Shown in pieces: positions 1 through 6,040 of a stretch of DNA of 7,695 nucleotides. Numbering within the stretch: the stretch's first letter is position 1; the number at the start of each line of letters is the position of its first letter. The notes below the pieces were generated by a model. It was not told the DNA's origin. It ran no database searches and saw only the letters and a list, made by a program, of their open reading frames with translations. The position numbers and the translations under genes are program-made. Source of the stretch: Candidatus Pacearchaeota archaeon (lineage in GTDB: Archaea; Nanobdellota; Nanobdellia; Pacearchaeales; GW2011-AR1); assembly GCA_002688875.1 (NCBI GenBank), contig NZDU01000065.1, forward strand, positions 1 through 7,695. Reading direction: 5' to 3'.

Positions 1-489
1 AACTCTTGTAAAATTTGCATAAATAAAATTTGATTTTTTATCTATATCTGTATTCAAAACCTCATCAAAAATATCTAAATTTCCCCATTTCCAAAAGCTA
101 TTGGCTATTCCTATTGGTAATGGTATTACATCATCATGAATTACATTCACATTTTGAGTATATATTTTTTTACAATTTGGTATATTCAAATATTTTAACT
201 GTTGATCACCAAAATTTTGATCTGAATTATGTAAAACCAATTTAAATGGATTTTTAAATTGTTCCAACTTTTCATATAATTTTGATTCAATTAATTTAGA
301 TTTACCCTCATTCAATAATGAACTATTACAATAAACTAACTCATCATTATCAAAATCAGTAAAATCAAACTTATCAACATCAATATGATTATCTACTTCT
401 AATTCAATTTTTTTATGTTCATCTTTACTTATATGATGATGACACAATGATTGAAATTTTTCTCCTGTTATTATATGTAATTTATTCAT
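1..489 (-). CDS. Exostosin-like glycosyltransferase, 3' end beyond window
   Basis: An open frame of 163 codons from the ATG at 489 runs without a stop to the left edge, so only the N-terminal part is present. It starts MNKLHIITGEKF. The informative part is FKLVLHNSDQNFG (82-94) followed by IYTQNV (109-114) and PLPIGIANSFWKWGN (123-137). This 'LVLHNSD ... QN ... IPIGIANS-W--GN' pattern is one I associate with exostosin-like glycosyltransferases of large DNA viruses, phages and bacterial surface-glycan clusters. The donor-binding C-terminal half lies outside the window, so specificity cannot be judged. The start overlaps the preceding gene by eight bases (ATGAATAA) with AGAAGAA about seven bases upstream, implying coupled translation. 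It extends the operon leftwards and adds a second transferase to the glycan set. The coding call is strong; the family call rests on a recalled motif. Confidence 0.68.
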   Translation of the reverse strand, partial: MNKLHIITGEKFQSLCHHHISKDEHKKIELEVDNHIDVDKFDFTDFDNDELVYCNSSLLNEGKSKLIESKLYEKLEQFKNPFKLVLHNSDQNFGDQQLKYLNIPNCKKIYTQNVNVIHDDVIPLPIGIANSFWKWGNLDIFDEVLNTDIDKKSNFIYANFTRV

Positions 490-1636
490 AACTAAATTCT
501 TCTAATATTGGGCAAACAGTATCATTTCGTTCATACTTCTTTTGTAATATCTCTCGTTCTATCATCATATCTGTTTTTCTAACGATACATTTTCTATCAT
601 TAATATAAAATTCAAAGAATAAAGAATGTCCTGAAAAATACTCTGGAGTATCGAGCTCAATTACATCTTTTCCAATCAAACCATCTTTATCAAATTTAAC
701 AAAAATTGGAATGTCCATTTTAGATAAAGCACAATTCAATAGTCTATGACTACCAGTCGAGAAAATCCTATTTCCTGGTTTATTGAAAATGGGATAAATT
801 AAACCATAATCTTTAGTTGAAACATATTGATATGGGAAAAATCCAAATCTCCACCGTAGTGGATTTGCTGGTTTCCCATAACTAAGAGGTATAGTATCTA
901 TATGTCTTATCATATTATCATGCACATGATAAACTTTAGGATATTTTTTATCATACTTTTCCATTATAGGAATAAAATTCTGAGGACACCACTCATATTC
1001 TGTAGATTCAACTTCATCAATAAACTCTCTTAATCTCTGATAATCAGGGTTGTCCTTTGAACTTATGTGAGCATCAGGATCTTTATTATGTGTACCTGGA
1101 TGCCTTATATTTTTTGTTGTCATATACTTTTCAATAATCTTATACGGAATTACAAAATATATAGCACTTTCGTCATCGTTCATATATTTTTTATGATCGT
1201 GATTTTTAAAATCTTGATGAATTTTACATTCAAATGTAGATTTTATTTTTTCTCCATCATAATGTGGTTGTAATGAATATTCACTTTCAAATCTTCGTGA
1301 ATAATAATGTTTATGTAGATTCACATCTTTCCTAAATTTCTTAACTCTATTTCCAATGATTCTAAAATTCGATTTGGTTAAATCTCTAACTTCTTCTTCA
1401 GTTGTAAATTTATCAAACCAATAGCCCTTATCATTCAGCATTTTAATTTTTGCCTTACCCAGGCCGTTGTCGCAGCTTTCTACATATTCTAACCTCTCAT
1501 GATATAGTTCTAATTCTGTATTTATATACAAATCTTCTACTTGTTTTTTATCAAGAATATCAAGTGGCTTTAATGAATCAAAGCTTTTAGCCATATATTT
1601 TATATTTGGTCTAAACATATAATCTAATTTTAACAT
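482..1636 (-). CDS. GSHR-motif protein with ParB/Srx-like segment, downstream copy
   Basis: A paralogue of the preceding gene, about 384 residues from the ATG at 1636. Shared landmarks in this numbering are AKSFDSLKPLDILD (16-29), the IPYKIIEKYM segment near 163-172, WCPQNFIPIMEKYDKKYPK (216-234), and DYGLIYPIFNKPGNRIFST leading into GSHRLLNCALSKMDIPIFV (276-313), again like a ParB/Srx core. It has additional basic, His-rich sequence (about 95-150) missing from the other copy. Three starts are possible: GTG at 1645, ATG at 1636 and ATG at 1618. The last gives an 8-base overlap (ATGTTTAG) but has no purine-rich site upstream; 1636 has GTGAG four bases upstream and is preferred with limited certainty. 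The TAA stop overlaps the next gene's start (ATGAATAA). Function unknown; ParB-like assignment is tentative. Confidence 0.75.
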   Translation of the reverse strand: MLKLDYMFRPNIKYMAKSFDSLKPLDILDKKQVEDLYINTELELYHERLEYVESCDNGLGKAKIKMLNDKGYWFDKFTTEEEVRDLTKSNFRIIGNRVKKFRKDVNLHKHYYSRRFESEYSLQPHYDGEKIKSTFECKIHQDFKNHDHKKYMNDDESAIYFVIPYKIIEKYMTTKNIRHPGTHNKDPDAHISSKDNPDYQRLREFIDEVESTEYEWCPQNFIPIMEKYDKKYPKVYHVHDNMIRHIDTIPLSYGKPANPLRWRFGFFPYQYVSTKDYGLIYPIFNKPGNRIFSTGSHRLLNCALSKMDIPIFVKFDKDGLIGKDVIELDTPEYFSGHSLFFEFYINDRKCIVRKTDMMIEREILQKKYERNDTVCPILEEFSYE

Positions 1637-2594
1637 CCGTCTCACTAAATTTTCTTTTTACAAATTTTTGAATGTCCGGTGAGGTGATACCATCTTCAAC
1701 TTCAGATAAATCTATATCAATCAAGTCCATCCTCTGTTTTTCAATATTAATTTCTACACCAAAAGATATAAATTTCTTACCATCGTCTAACGAAAACCAC
1801 CGAGGTGTTAATAAATACAAAAGATTTCCCCTTTCAACAGCGGGTATAAACATGGGAATGTCATATCCTATCATCGGTATTGTAGATAATCTATGTGAGC
1901 CAGAATCAAATAATATAGAGTAACTGGTAGATATTACAGGATTAAAAACTCCATATTCTCTAATAGTCAAATAAAGAAAAAGTATAAAATCCTGTCTCCA
2001 TTCATAAAAATAAGGTGGTTTTTCTGCACGCCCTAAATATTTTGTCATTTTAGGATATTTATCATCAAACTCATCCATAATTTTTATATAATTACTTGGA
2101 ATCCATTTATCATCACTCTTATTAACAATATCAACATATTTCCTAACTATATCTAATTTACCACCACCATGAGATTTAAACATATGATTATTTATAAAAT
2201 CACAGGGAATAGAAAGATACAAATAAACTTGGTTAGTAAAAACGTCTTTAAAAAATATATCAGAACGCAAAGTGGAACTATATCCGTATTCTTTTATATA
2301 TCCAGTTTCCTCTTTAATACTCAGTTGTTTTGAATTAAAAATATTTTTATAATAAATTTTATCTTTTTCACACTGTAAATGAATATATGGTTTTTCATTC
2401 TCATTTTCTGAAAAAGAAATGTTATCTTTGTTAATGTAGGTAATATTATCAACATCAATAAAATCTGATACAGATTTATTAACCTGATTATATAAATCAA
2501 TTAAATCCCAACCATTTATTAAATCAAATGGTTTTAGATTATCAAAAGTATCTGTCATCATTCTAATATTATTTTCTGATCGATATGTTTTCAT
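1611..2594 (-). CDS. GSHR-motif protein with ParB/Srx-like segment, upstream copy
   Basis: I do not recognise a named family. The 327-residue protein has an N-terminal TDTFDNLKPFDL segment (14-25), a middle segment WIPSNYIKIMDEFDDKYPK (164-182), and a C-terminal segment REYGVFNPVISTSYSILFDS followed by GSHRLSTIPMIGYDIPMFI (212-250). That last layout, strand 'NPV', short loop, strand, G-x-H-R helix and 'IPMF' strand, resembles the core of the ParB/sulfiredoxin fold, where 'G(H)HR' precedes a helix and an 'IPV' strand. The resemblance is by eye only. It is paralogous to the next gene. Translation begins directly after the HAD stop with AGGTGAG six bases upstream of the ATG. No signal peptide or clear membrane segment is present. 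Possible roles include nucleotide-dependent small-molecule kinase, nuclease-like or CTP-binding activity, as in other ParB-fold proteins; none is shown by the sequence. The gene as coding is secure. Confidence 0.75.
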   Translation of the reverse strand: MKTYRSENNIRMMTDTFDNLKPFDLINGWDLIDLYNQVNKSVSDFIDVDNITYINKDNISFSENENEKPYIHLQCEKDKIYYKNIFNSKQLSIKEETGYIKEYGYSSTLRSDIFFKDVFTNQVYLYLSIPCDFINNHMFKSHGGGKLDIVRKYVDIVNKSDDKWIPSNYIKIMDEFDDKYPKMTKYLGRAEKPPYFYEWRQDFILFLYLTIREYGVFNPVISTSYSILFDSGSHRLSTIPMIGYDIPMFIPAVERGNLLYLLTPRWFSLDDGKKFISFGVEINIEKQRMDLIDIDLSEVEDGITSPDIQKFVKRKFSETDVKIRLYV

Positions 2595-2610
2595 TTACAA
2601 CTCACCTAAA
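2595..2610 (-). promoter_or_regulatory. Ribosome binding site for the upstream GSHR gene
   Basis: AGGTGAG occurs in the last codons of the HAD gene, six bases before the ATG at 2594, which follows the HAD TAA directly. This is among the clearest Shine-Dalgarno matches in the window. It supports both the chosen start and a bacterial or phage type of translation. Confidence 0.7.
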
Positions 2611-2984
2611 AATATCATAGTATCATCCCAATTTTCGAATCTGTATCCTTTATCATCAATATAGACTAATGCATTCGGTTTCCCCCACACTATATCTTCT
2701 ATATAAGAATCAATTTCATATTTCTCTAACCAATCCCAAACTAATTCAATTCCAGTCTTACCATTAATAAGCGGTCTATCTGGATGCCCTTTAAAACTAT
2801 AAATAACAATTCTAAACTTCTTTGATATTTTTTTAATTGATTCTATTGCACCATCAATTGGTTTACCATAACACGTTCCATCATAAAACCCTTTACCATT
2901 ATTATGAATAACATTATCAAAATCTATTGCTATCACTCCAACTTCATCTTTTTTTGTCTGATTTGACCATTCTTTCTTATTCAT
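2595..2984 (-). CDS. Small HAD-superfamily phosphatase-like protein
   Basis: A 129-residue single-domain protein with the HAD signature. Motif I is AIDFDNVIHNN (19-29) with Asp21 as candidate nucleophile and Asp23 as the general acid. Motif II is in IVIYSFKG (59-66, Ser63), motif III is the Lys of WGKP (Lys102), and motif IV is VYIDDKGYRFENW (107-119, Asp110/Asp111) for Mg2+ binding. No cap domain fits within this length, so it is a minimal C0-like HAD expected to act on an accessible phosphoester or a macromolecule. Small HAD proteins of this shape occur in phages and in sugar-nucleotide clusters. In this operon it could dephosphorylate a sugar phosphate, as KdsC does in Kdo synthesis, but it is shorter than KdsC and no close match is claimed. 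AGAGAAG lies seven bases before the ATG. The stop codon abuts the next start (TAAATG). Confidence 0.82.
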   Translation of the reverse strand: MNKKEWSNQTKKDEVGVIAIDFDNVIHNNGKGFYDGTCYGKPIDGAIESIKKISKKFRIVIYSFKGHPDRPLINGKTGIELVWDWLEKYEIDSYIEDIVWGKPNALVYIDDKGYRFENWDDTMIFLGEL

Positions 2985-2985
2985 T

Positions 2986-3687
2986 TTATATCTTCTCTAT
3001 AAAGTCGTATAGTTCATCGGCTATTAATTTATGTGCATCAACTGATGGATGTGATGTTACACTACGAATCTTCCCACAATCTTCTGCCCAAGTCTGACCA
3101 TTCTTAAACTCAAACCAATTAAAACATTCTTTAAAGGATTTTGGTACATCCCACAATAAACTACTAAAAAGTATCAGTTCACTATTTGGTAATTGTTCTT
3201 TCATATAAGATTGAAACATAATTAATTCTCTTTTTAATTTTTTCATTCTTTCATCTTCATTTAAAAAATACTTTGTGAAAATTTTAAAAAATTTATTCTG
3301 TTCCTCTACCGTTACACCAAGATTTTTTTGAAGATCATATTTTCTCGAAAATCCTGTTTTTGCTTTACGAGATGAAAAAATAAATTGTCGATATCCGGAT
3401 GATGCATCAGCATCTTCATTCCAACCATTAACCCAAACATCCATTCTTGCATATCCAGTTAGTCCGAAAACGATTAATACATTTTCTTTTCCTTTGTGAT
3501 TCTTCACCCAATCAAACGAAGTTCTTATAATTCTACCATTACTACCACCGCTTTGTGCAATATTATATTCTTCACATTCTAACTTATCTGATAATAATTT
3601 AGAAAATCTCTGTTCAGGTACAGAGCTACATCCCTTTCCAACTACAAAGCTACATCCGTTTGCCACAATTGTTTTATATTTTTTCAT
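2986..3687 (-). CDS. SGNH/GDSL-like hydrolase-fold protein, downstream copy
   Basis: A 233-residue paralogue of the preceding gene, aligned through most of its length. Shared landmarks are VANGCSFVVGKG (8-19, Ser13), NIAQSGGSNGRIIRTSFDWV (42-61, Asn50), the VFGLTGYAR strand and turn (73-81), LKRELIMFQSYMKEQ (151-165), LILFSS (171-176) and the C-terminal SHPSVDAHKLIADELYDFI (212-230, His213). As in the other copy the usual Asp three residues before the catalytic His is absent (Val210). It differs by an insertion around residues 88-125, rich in Gly, Ser and basic residues. The ATG at 3687 follows AAGGTGGAG at suitable distance, after a gap of about 20 bases, so it has its own good ribosome binding site. 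The TAA stop is one base from the HAD gene start. Function is probably deacylation or acylation of a glycan or its precursor, inferred from fold and operon only. Confidence 0.8.
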   Translation of the reverse strand: MKKYKTIVANGCSFVVGKGCSSVPEQRFSKLLSDKLECEEYNIAQSGGSNGRIIRTSFDWVKNHKGKENVLIVFGLTGYARMDVWVNGWNEDADASSGYRQFIFSSRKAKTGFSRKYDLQKNLGVTVEEQNKFFKIFTKYFLNEDERMKKLKRELIMFQSYMKEQLPNSELILFSSLLWDVPKSFKECFNWFEFKNGQTWAEDCGKIRSVTSHPSVDAHKLIADELYDFIEKI

Positions 3688-3707
3688 TTAATAACTTCTC
3701 CACCTTA
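3688..3707 (-). promoter_or_regulatory. Intergenic gap with strong ribosome binding site between SGNH copies
   Basis: This is the only gap of more than a base or two in the window, about 20 bases. It reads AAGGTGGAG followed by an AT-rich spacer into the ATG at 3687. It holds a ribosome binding site and is too short for a terminator plus promoter, so the two SGNH genes are still in one transcription unit. Confidence 0.7.
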
Positions 3708-4343
3708 TTAATCTTCTAAATAATCATATAATTGTTCTGAAAATAACTTATGTGCTTCTTTATTTGGATGACTACAACTCGTTTTCATACGATTATTTGT
3801 TATAAACCTACTCCAAGATACATCTTCAGAATTAAATTTAAAACTATTAAAACTATCCAATACCAAATTGTCTATTTCAAATGATCCAAATATCAATAAA
3901 TCCACAGTTGGATTTACTTGTTTAATATAAGCATCTAACATTGTCAAGTTCCGTTTTAAATTTATCATCTCTTGTTCATAATTTAAATGTTTCTTAACAA
4001 ATTCATTATAGTAAAAATCCTTTTGAACTAACTTAAATTTATCATACATATTTTTTTCATTAACCCAAATCTCTTTTCTTGCCCAATGACTTAAACCAAG
4101 TATAATCAATGTATCTAATTTTTCCTTATTTTGTTCTACCCATTCAAAAGTTGTTCTAACTATTTTATCATTTCCAGAACCACCAGCAGCAATATTAATT
4201 TCTTGACAATTTAATTTTTTAGATAAAACATCTGAAAATCTACCTTCTACATTTTTTACTGGCCAATTAGGTAATGGCTCGTGTAGACCACTGCCCTGAA
4301 CAAAACTACATCCATTTGCAACTAAATACTTATAATCTTTCAC
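3708..4343 (-). CDS. SGNH/GDSL-like hydrolase-fold protein, upstream copy
   Basis: A 211-residue cytosolic-looking protein with no signal peptide, of the SGNH-hydrolase type that includes esterases, acetyl-hydrolases and sugar O-acyltransferase partners. Block I is LVANGCSFVQGSG (7-19) with Ser13 as candidate nucleophile. NIAAGGSGNDKIVRT (50-64) supplies the Gly/Asn oxyanion-hole region. The C-terminal block is SHPNKEAHKLF (191-201), with His192 as the likely catalytic histidine. The Asp normally three residues before that His is Ser189 here, so the triad is degenerate or replaced. Translation appears to start at GTG (4343), inside the preceding fusion gene with a 14-base overlap; a GAGG sequence about nine bases upstream supports this start, and the downstream paralogue begins at the matching residue (MKKYKTIVANGCSF). 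Likely role is acyl-group chemistry on the glycan, inferred from context. SGNH-type fold is likely; activity is uncertain. Confidence 0.8.
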   Translation of the reverse strand: MKDYKYLVANGCSFVQGSGLHEPLPNWPVKNVEGRFSDVLSKKLNCQEINIAAGGSGNDKIVRTTFEWVEQNKEKLDTLIILGLSHWARKEIWVNEKNMYDKFKLVQKDFYYNEFVKKHLNYEQEMINLKRNLTMLDAYIKQVNPTVDLLIFGSFEIDNLVLDSFNSFKFNSEDVSWSRFITNNRMKTSCSHPNKEAHKLFSEQLYDYLED

Positions 4344-6027
4344 TTATCACATCCTCAACTTTTTCAACATCACTTGGCATATCTACTGACCACCCAACAT
4401 CTGAAACCTCTATTATTTTAACATTATGATTCATTTCTAAAAACCTCAAAATCTCTATATCCTCTACCCATTCTAATTCAGTTTTACCATTTTCTATACC
4501 CCATTTATAAAAACTTTCTAATTCTTTTTTACTAAACGCATAAACAGCAACATGACTATAACCATACATAAATTCATCATTCTTATTTCCAGGTATTCCA
4601 CTACGTGAAGCATACAATAAATTCTTCTCATTATCAAAAACAAACTTGACTATATTTCTGTTCTTAAATTCCTTATTAGAATTAAATCTACTAATTGATG
4701 TTATTATAGAACTTGGAAATTTTTTCTTTTCCTCGATAACCCTCAAAATAGTATCTGGATTTACCATAGGTTCATCACCCTGAACATTTACAATTATATC
4801 ACTATCTAATTCCAATGACGCTTCTGCAACTCTATCAGTTCCAGTAAGACAACTATCAGAGGTCAATATAACTTTATAATTATAACTATCAACTACATTA
4901 GATATTCTTTCATCTTCTGTCGCAATATAAACATTTTCTTTACCGACTGCTCTTTCTGCTGCCTGTGCAACTCTAATTATCATTGGGATTCCTTTGATAT
5001 CAATAATTGGTTTGCCTGGAAATCGTGTAGATTTATATCGTGCTGGAATTACAACGGATGCCGTCTTTTCTTTTATATTTTCTATCTCTGACTTATCAAA
5101 GGTATTCTTAATTTTTATACCATTTAGAACTGAATAAATTTTACTCTCAGATAATCCTTTTGATTTCAATTTTTCATAGTATCCTGGATGAATTTCTTTC
5201 ATACCACCCAACATATAATTAAACTTATATCCCCATTGATATTGTTTTTTCAACTTATCAAATCTACGGTTTATTAAACCAAATATTTCCGAACAATCAT
5301 AATCTAAATACATCAATAATTGTTCTAATTTCATATTACCAGCACCTCTACCCATTCCAGTAATACTTCCATCTACATAATCCACACCACTTTCTATCGC
5401 CAATACAGTATTTGAAAATCCCAAACCTAAATTATTATGTGCATGAAATCCTATTTTTTTATCGGTATTCTCTCGATAAATTTTTAAAAACTCACTCACC
5501 TTATTTGGTAATAATGAACCAAAAGAATCAGCAAGATACAACACATCGGAATCACTATCATCAAGGGATTTTATGACGCCCTGTAATGTTGACCTATCAA
5601 GTAAACTTACCCTAACTAAATTTATTGTAGTTTCATATCCAATGGAATGTAAATACCCTACAAATTCTTTTGCATAATCTAAAAAATCTAATGTTGTTGC
5701 TACTCTACACATATTAAAAATAGAATTTTTATGTATATTATTTTCAATTAAATTATAATCTAATTTATTATTCACAACAAAATCTTTGGTATCAACCATA
5801 AAAGATAACTTTGATTTTGGAATAAAACCAAGTATATTTTCAATAAATTTATCGTTACATTTTTTATATTTACCGCCCCGTAAAGGTGATTTATATCCAA
5901 GTTCTATTACATCAACACCTACTCTGTCCAATATAGCAATCAAATCCCCAACAAAATTAGGTTCAAATTCCCAATTCGTATGATATCCACCATCTCGTAA
6001 TGTACAATCTAATATTTTTAATTTCAT
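4330..6027 (-). CDS. Fused DRE-TIM pyruvate aldolase-like / CMP-Kdo synthetase-like enzyme
   Basis: A bifunctional chain of 565 residues. Residues about 1-310 form an HMGL/4-hydroxy-2-oxovalerate aldolase-like TIM barrel. LDCTLRDGGY (6-15) carries the Arg-Asp pair of DRE-TIM enzymes, HAHNNLG (195-201) gives the two metal-binding histidines, and GMGRGAGN (224-231) is the glycine-rich family motif. Residues about 324-565 are a full-length KdsB-type cytidylyltransferase: IPARYKSTRFPGKP (327-340) is the CTP-binding loop, then TGTDRVAEA (395-403), NVQGDEP (414-420), TELEWVEDIEILRFLE near the C-terminus and SVDMPSD for the final acidic site. The family reaction is CTP + Kdo (or a related ulosonate) to CMP-sugar; aldolases of this type handle pyruvate. 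The ATG at 6027 is chosen because GGAG lies five bases upstream and it begins one base after the sulfotransferase stop; an upstream in-frame TTG at 6048 would sit inside that gene. No frameshift is seen. The exact sugar is unknown. Confidence 0.9.
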   Translation of the reverse strand: MKLKILDCTLRDGGYHTNWEFEPNFVGDLIAILDRVGVDVIELGYKSPLRGGKYKKCNDKFIENILGFIPKSKLSFMVDTKDFVVNNKLDYNLIENNIHKNSIFNMCRVATTLDFLDYAKEFVGYLHSIGYETTINLVRVSLLDRSTLQGVIKSLDDSDSDVLYLADSFGSLLPNKVSEFLKIYRENTDKKIGFHAHNNLGLGFSNTVLAIESGVDYVDGSITGMGRGAGNMKLEQLLMYLDYDCSEIFGLINRRFDKLKKQYQWGYKFNYMLGGMKEIHPGYYEKLKSKGLSESKIYSVLNGIKIKNTFDKSEIENIKEKTASVVIPARYKSTRFPGKPIIDIKGIPMIIRVAQAAERAVGKENVYIATEDERISNVVDSYNYKVILTSDSCLTGTDRVAEASLELDSDIIVNVQGDEPMVNPDTILRVIEEKKKFPSSIITSISRFNSNKEFKNRNIVKFVFDNEKNLLYASRSGIPGNKNDEFMYGYSHVAVYAFSKKELESFYKWGIENGKTELEWVEDIEILRFLEMNHNVKIIEVSDVGWSVDMPSDVEKVEDVISERL

Positions 6028-6040
6028 ATCATCTCCACTT
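6028..6040 (-). promoter_or_regulatory. Ribosome binding site deciding the fusion-gene start
   Basis: On the minus strand the end of the sulfotransferase reads AAGTGGAGATGATATG, where TGA is the stop and the final ATG (6027) starts the aldolase/cytidylyltransferase gene. The GGAG lies five bases before that ATG. This places the start at MKLKILDCTLRDGG, close to where aldolases of this family begin, and argues against the in-frame TTG 21 bases upstream. Confidence 0.75.

Noticed and set aside
30..245. 71-codon plus-strand open frame
   Set aside because: It is antisense to the exostosin-like frame, which is open across the whole region and carries recognisable motifs; the plus-strand product is low-complexity and aromatic-rich, as expected from reverse reading of AT-rich coding DNA.
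1067..1273. 68-codon plus-strand open frame with hydrophobic stretches
   Set aside because: It lies wholly inside the downstream GSHR gene on the opposite strand; the apparent membrane-like sequence is an artefact of reverse-complement AT-rich codons.
1637..1645. GTG start for the downstream GSHR gene
   Set aside because: It is a rarer codon that deepens the overlap with the previous gene; the ATG at 1636 three codons later has a GTGAG element upstream.
1672..1923. 83-codon plus-strand open frame
   Set aside because: It is antisense to the upstream GSHR gene, with no ribosome binding site or recognisable motif.
2986..4343. The two SGNH genes as one gene split by a frameshift
   Set aside because: Each copy has its own complete N-terminal NGCSF block and C-terminal His-Pro block and its own start signal, so they are duplicates and not fragments.
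5786..5983. 65-codon plus-strand open frame
   Set aside because: It is antisense to the aldolase domain, whose conserved motifs prove the minus-strand frame.
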